Below, in pieces: positions 62,800 through 64,000 of a stretch of DNA of 64,000 nucleotides (the stretch's first letter is position 1; each line of letters opens with the position of its first letter). This DNA comes from Cryobacterium sp. MP_M3. GTDB taxonomy: Bacteria; Actinomycetota; Actinomycetes; Actinomycetales; Microbacteriaceae. Location: positions 62,001 through 126,000 of the forward strand of contig NZ_JADOVI010000009.1 in NCBI RefSeq assembly GCF_015752155.1, written 5' to 3'. Made by a program: the position numbers and the translations under genes. Under the pieces are notes generated by a model. The model searched no databases. It had not been told where the DNA came from and saw only the letters and a program-made list of their open reading frames with translations.

Positions 62800-64000
62800 G
62801 CATCCTGGACATCGACCAGATTCGAATGCTGTTCGGCCAGGAGGCCGGCGTTCGGCTGGCCGAACTGGACCGGCTGCTGCTCCAGCTCGAACAGCAGGGC
62901 GGCGACGAGACCCTGATCCGGTCCATCTTCCGCGAGCTGCACACCCTGAAGGGATCCGCGGCCGTCGCCGGCCTGGACGACGTGAGCCAGCTGGCCCACG
63001 AGCTTGAGGAACTCGTCGTGGGGATCCGCTCCGGCATCGTGGCGGTCACTCCGGCGATCATCGACACCCTGCTTGCCGGGGCTGACCGGCTCGGCAGCGC
63101 CATCGCCGGCGAAGCGGCCGACGTGCCCGGCGAGGAGCCGGTCGTCGCGGTCATGGTCATCGACGAGAGTGCAACGCCGGTGACGGTCGTCGCTGCGTCC
63201 CCGCGGGCGCCGACCGGCGTCGAAACCGCATCTGCAGCCGAGCCGGGCGGCGTGGTGATGGTGCCGATGGACCGGCTCGACGAGCTCGTGCGCCTGATCG
63301 GGGAGTCGGCATCCGCCCACCTTCGGATGGGCAGCATGCTGATGGAGCGATTCGGCGTCGACCCGACCCTCAACTCGGAATTCAACGAACTGTCGCGAAC
63401 GCTCAACGAACTGCAGGAACGCGCCATGCGCACCCGGATGGTGCCGCTGGCCACCATCACCGACAAACTCCAGCGTGCCGTGCGCGACCTGGCCCGGGCA
63501 CAGGGCAAGACCATTCGCTGGGAGGTGCGCGGGGCGGACACCGAGCTGGACCGTGGCATGCTCGTTGCGCTCTCCGACTCCCTGCTGCACCTGGTGCGAA
63601 ATGCCGTCGACCACGGGATCGAACCCGACGCGGTGCGCGCCGCGGCAGGCAAGCCGGTGGGTGGCACCATCCGCCTGCACGCCATGCAACTCGGCTCCGA
63701 AGTGATCGTGGCGATCACCGACGACGGAAACGGGATCGACACCCTGCGGGTCAGGGCGCAGGCCGAGGGGCAGGGTGTTGACACGTCACGACTGAGCGAG
63801 GAAGACGTCCTGCAACTGATCTTCCGGGCGGGGTTGTCGACGACGACCTTCGTCACCGACCTGTCCGGGCGTGGCGTCGGCCTCGACGTCGTGCGCAGCA
63901 CGGTGGAGGCCGCCCATGGTCGGGTCGAGGTGCGCTCGGAACCGGGCCGGGGTACCGAGTTCCGCGTCATCGTGCCGATCACCCTGGCCGTGCTCCGCTG
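62796..64000 (+). CDS. cheA: Chemotaxis histidine kinase CheA, 3' partial
   Basis: The frame is open from ATG 62796 to the window edge, so about 401 residues are visible and the C-terminus is cut. The Hpt domain has the phosphorylated His49 in FRELHTLKGSAAVAG. A short linker lacks an obvious P2 domain, then the dimerisation helices (MDRLDELVRLIGE; QERAMRTRMVPLATI) and the ATPase N box HLVRNAVDHGIEPDAV and the G boxes DDGNGID and GRGVGLDVV. The start of the CheW-like domain (VIVPITLAVLR) is at the end. It phosphorylates CheY and CheB. Confidence 0.92.
   Translation, partial: MSILDIDQIRMLFGQEAGVRLAELDRLLLQLEQQGGDETLIRSIFRELHTLKGSAAVAGLDDVSQLAHELEELVVGIRSGIVAVTPAIIDTLLAGADRLGSAIAGEAADVPGEEPVVAVMVIDESATPVTVVAASPRAPTGVETASAAEPGGVVMVPMDRLDELVRLIGESASAHLRMGSMLMERFGVDPTLNSEFNELSRTLNELQERAMRTRMVPLATITDKLQRAVRDLARAQGKTIRWEVRGADTELDRGMLVALSDSLLHLVRNAVDHGIEPDAVRAAAGKPVGGTIRLHAMQLGSEVIVAITDDGNGIDTLRVRAQAEGQGVDTSRLSEEDVLQLIFRAGLSTTTFVTDLSGRGVGLDVVRSTVEAAHGRVEVRSEPGRGTEFRVIVPITLAVLR

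Overview
The window is about 68-70% GC with very tight gene packing, ATGA/GTGA stop-start overlaps, frequent GTG starts and strongly GC-biased third codon positions. Gene content (Pr6Pr membrane protein, Stealth protein, several actinobacterial hypothetical families, GH42/GH36 clusters under LacI regulators, a chemotaxis operon) fits a motile actinobacterium, most likely a Microbacteriaceae member such as Cryobacterium or Leifsonia. That placement is inference from style and content. There are no rRNA, tRNA, CRISPR or transposase genes, so this is ordinary chromosome with accessory patches.

Layout. 1-7.5 kb: housekeeping and orphan genes (DUF255/YyaL-type thioredoxin-fold protein cut by the window edge, DUF488, DUF1761, a Stealth phosphotransferase overlapping tail-to-tail with a CpdA-like phosphodiesterase, a truncated Hsp20, a PAP2 phosphatase). 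7.5-10.8 kb: a three-gene secondary-metabolite operon (type III polyketide synthase, methyltransferase, flavoprotein hydroxylase) resembling the srs alkylresorcinol/quinone pathway. 11-17.8 kb: an amylo-1,6-glucosidase-like gene divergent from a LacI regulator and a sugar ABC importer, with two LacI-type operators between them. 18-25 kb: SDR, an unusual NPPF methyltransferase, an apparently circularly permuted flavin amine oxidase, small genes, Pr6Pr and acylphosphatase. 24.5-33.3 kb: a galactoside locus (LacI, GH42 beta-galactosidase, two permeases, binding protein, GH36 alpha-galactosidase). 33.6-43.5 kb: alcohol dehydrogenase, then a locus with every enzyme needed to take 5-aminovalerate or GABA-like amino acids to glutarate and crotonyl-CoA (class III CoA-transferase, PucR regulator, aminotransferase, semialdehyde dehydrogenase, glutaryl-CoA dehydrogenase, MFS transporter). 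43.6-49.3 kb: CitA/CitB-type two-component system divergent from a complete TctCBA transporter. 49.3-59.8 kb: MarR/NmrA pair, small genes, two NERD-domain paralogues flanking a phosphoesterase and its fossil second copy, a 639-residue protein of unknown function, GNAT and HD-domain proteins. 59.9-64 kb: a c-di-GMP-I riboswitch candidate, a small ORF, several hairpins, then MCP, CheW and a CheA running off the window.

Three things stand out beyond ordinary annotation. The amine oxidase has its C-terminal FAD-contacting segment placed in front of its Rossmann fold. Two families of palindromic repeats are present: a ~94-bp family with AACTCCTGCAAT termini (three copies within 8.4 kb) and a 72-bp family with 25-bp arms (two copies, one inside a coding sequence). 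In-frame minisatellites lie at linkers or termini of many proteins.
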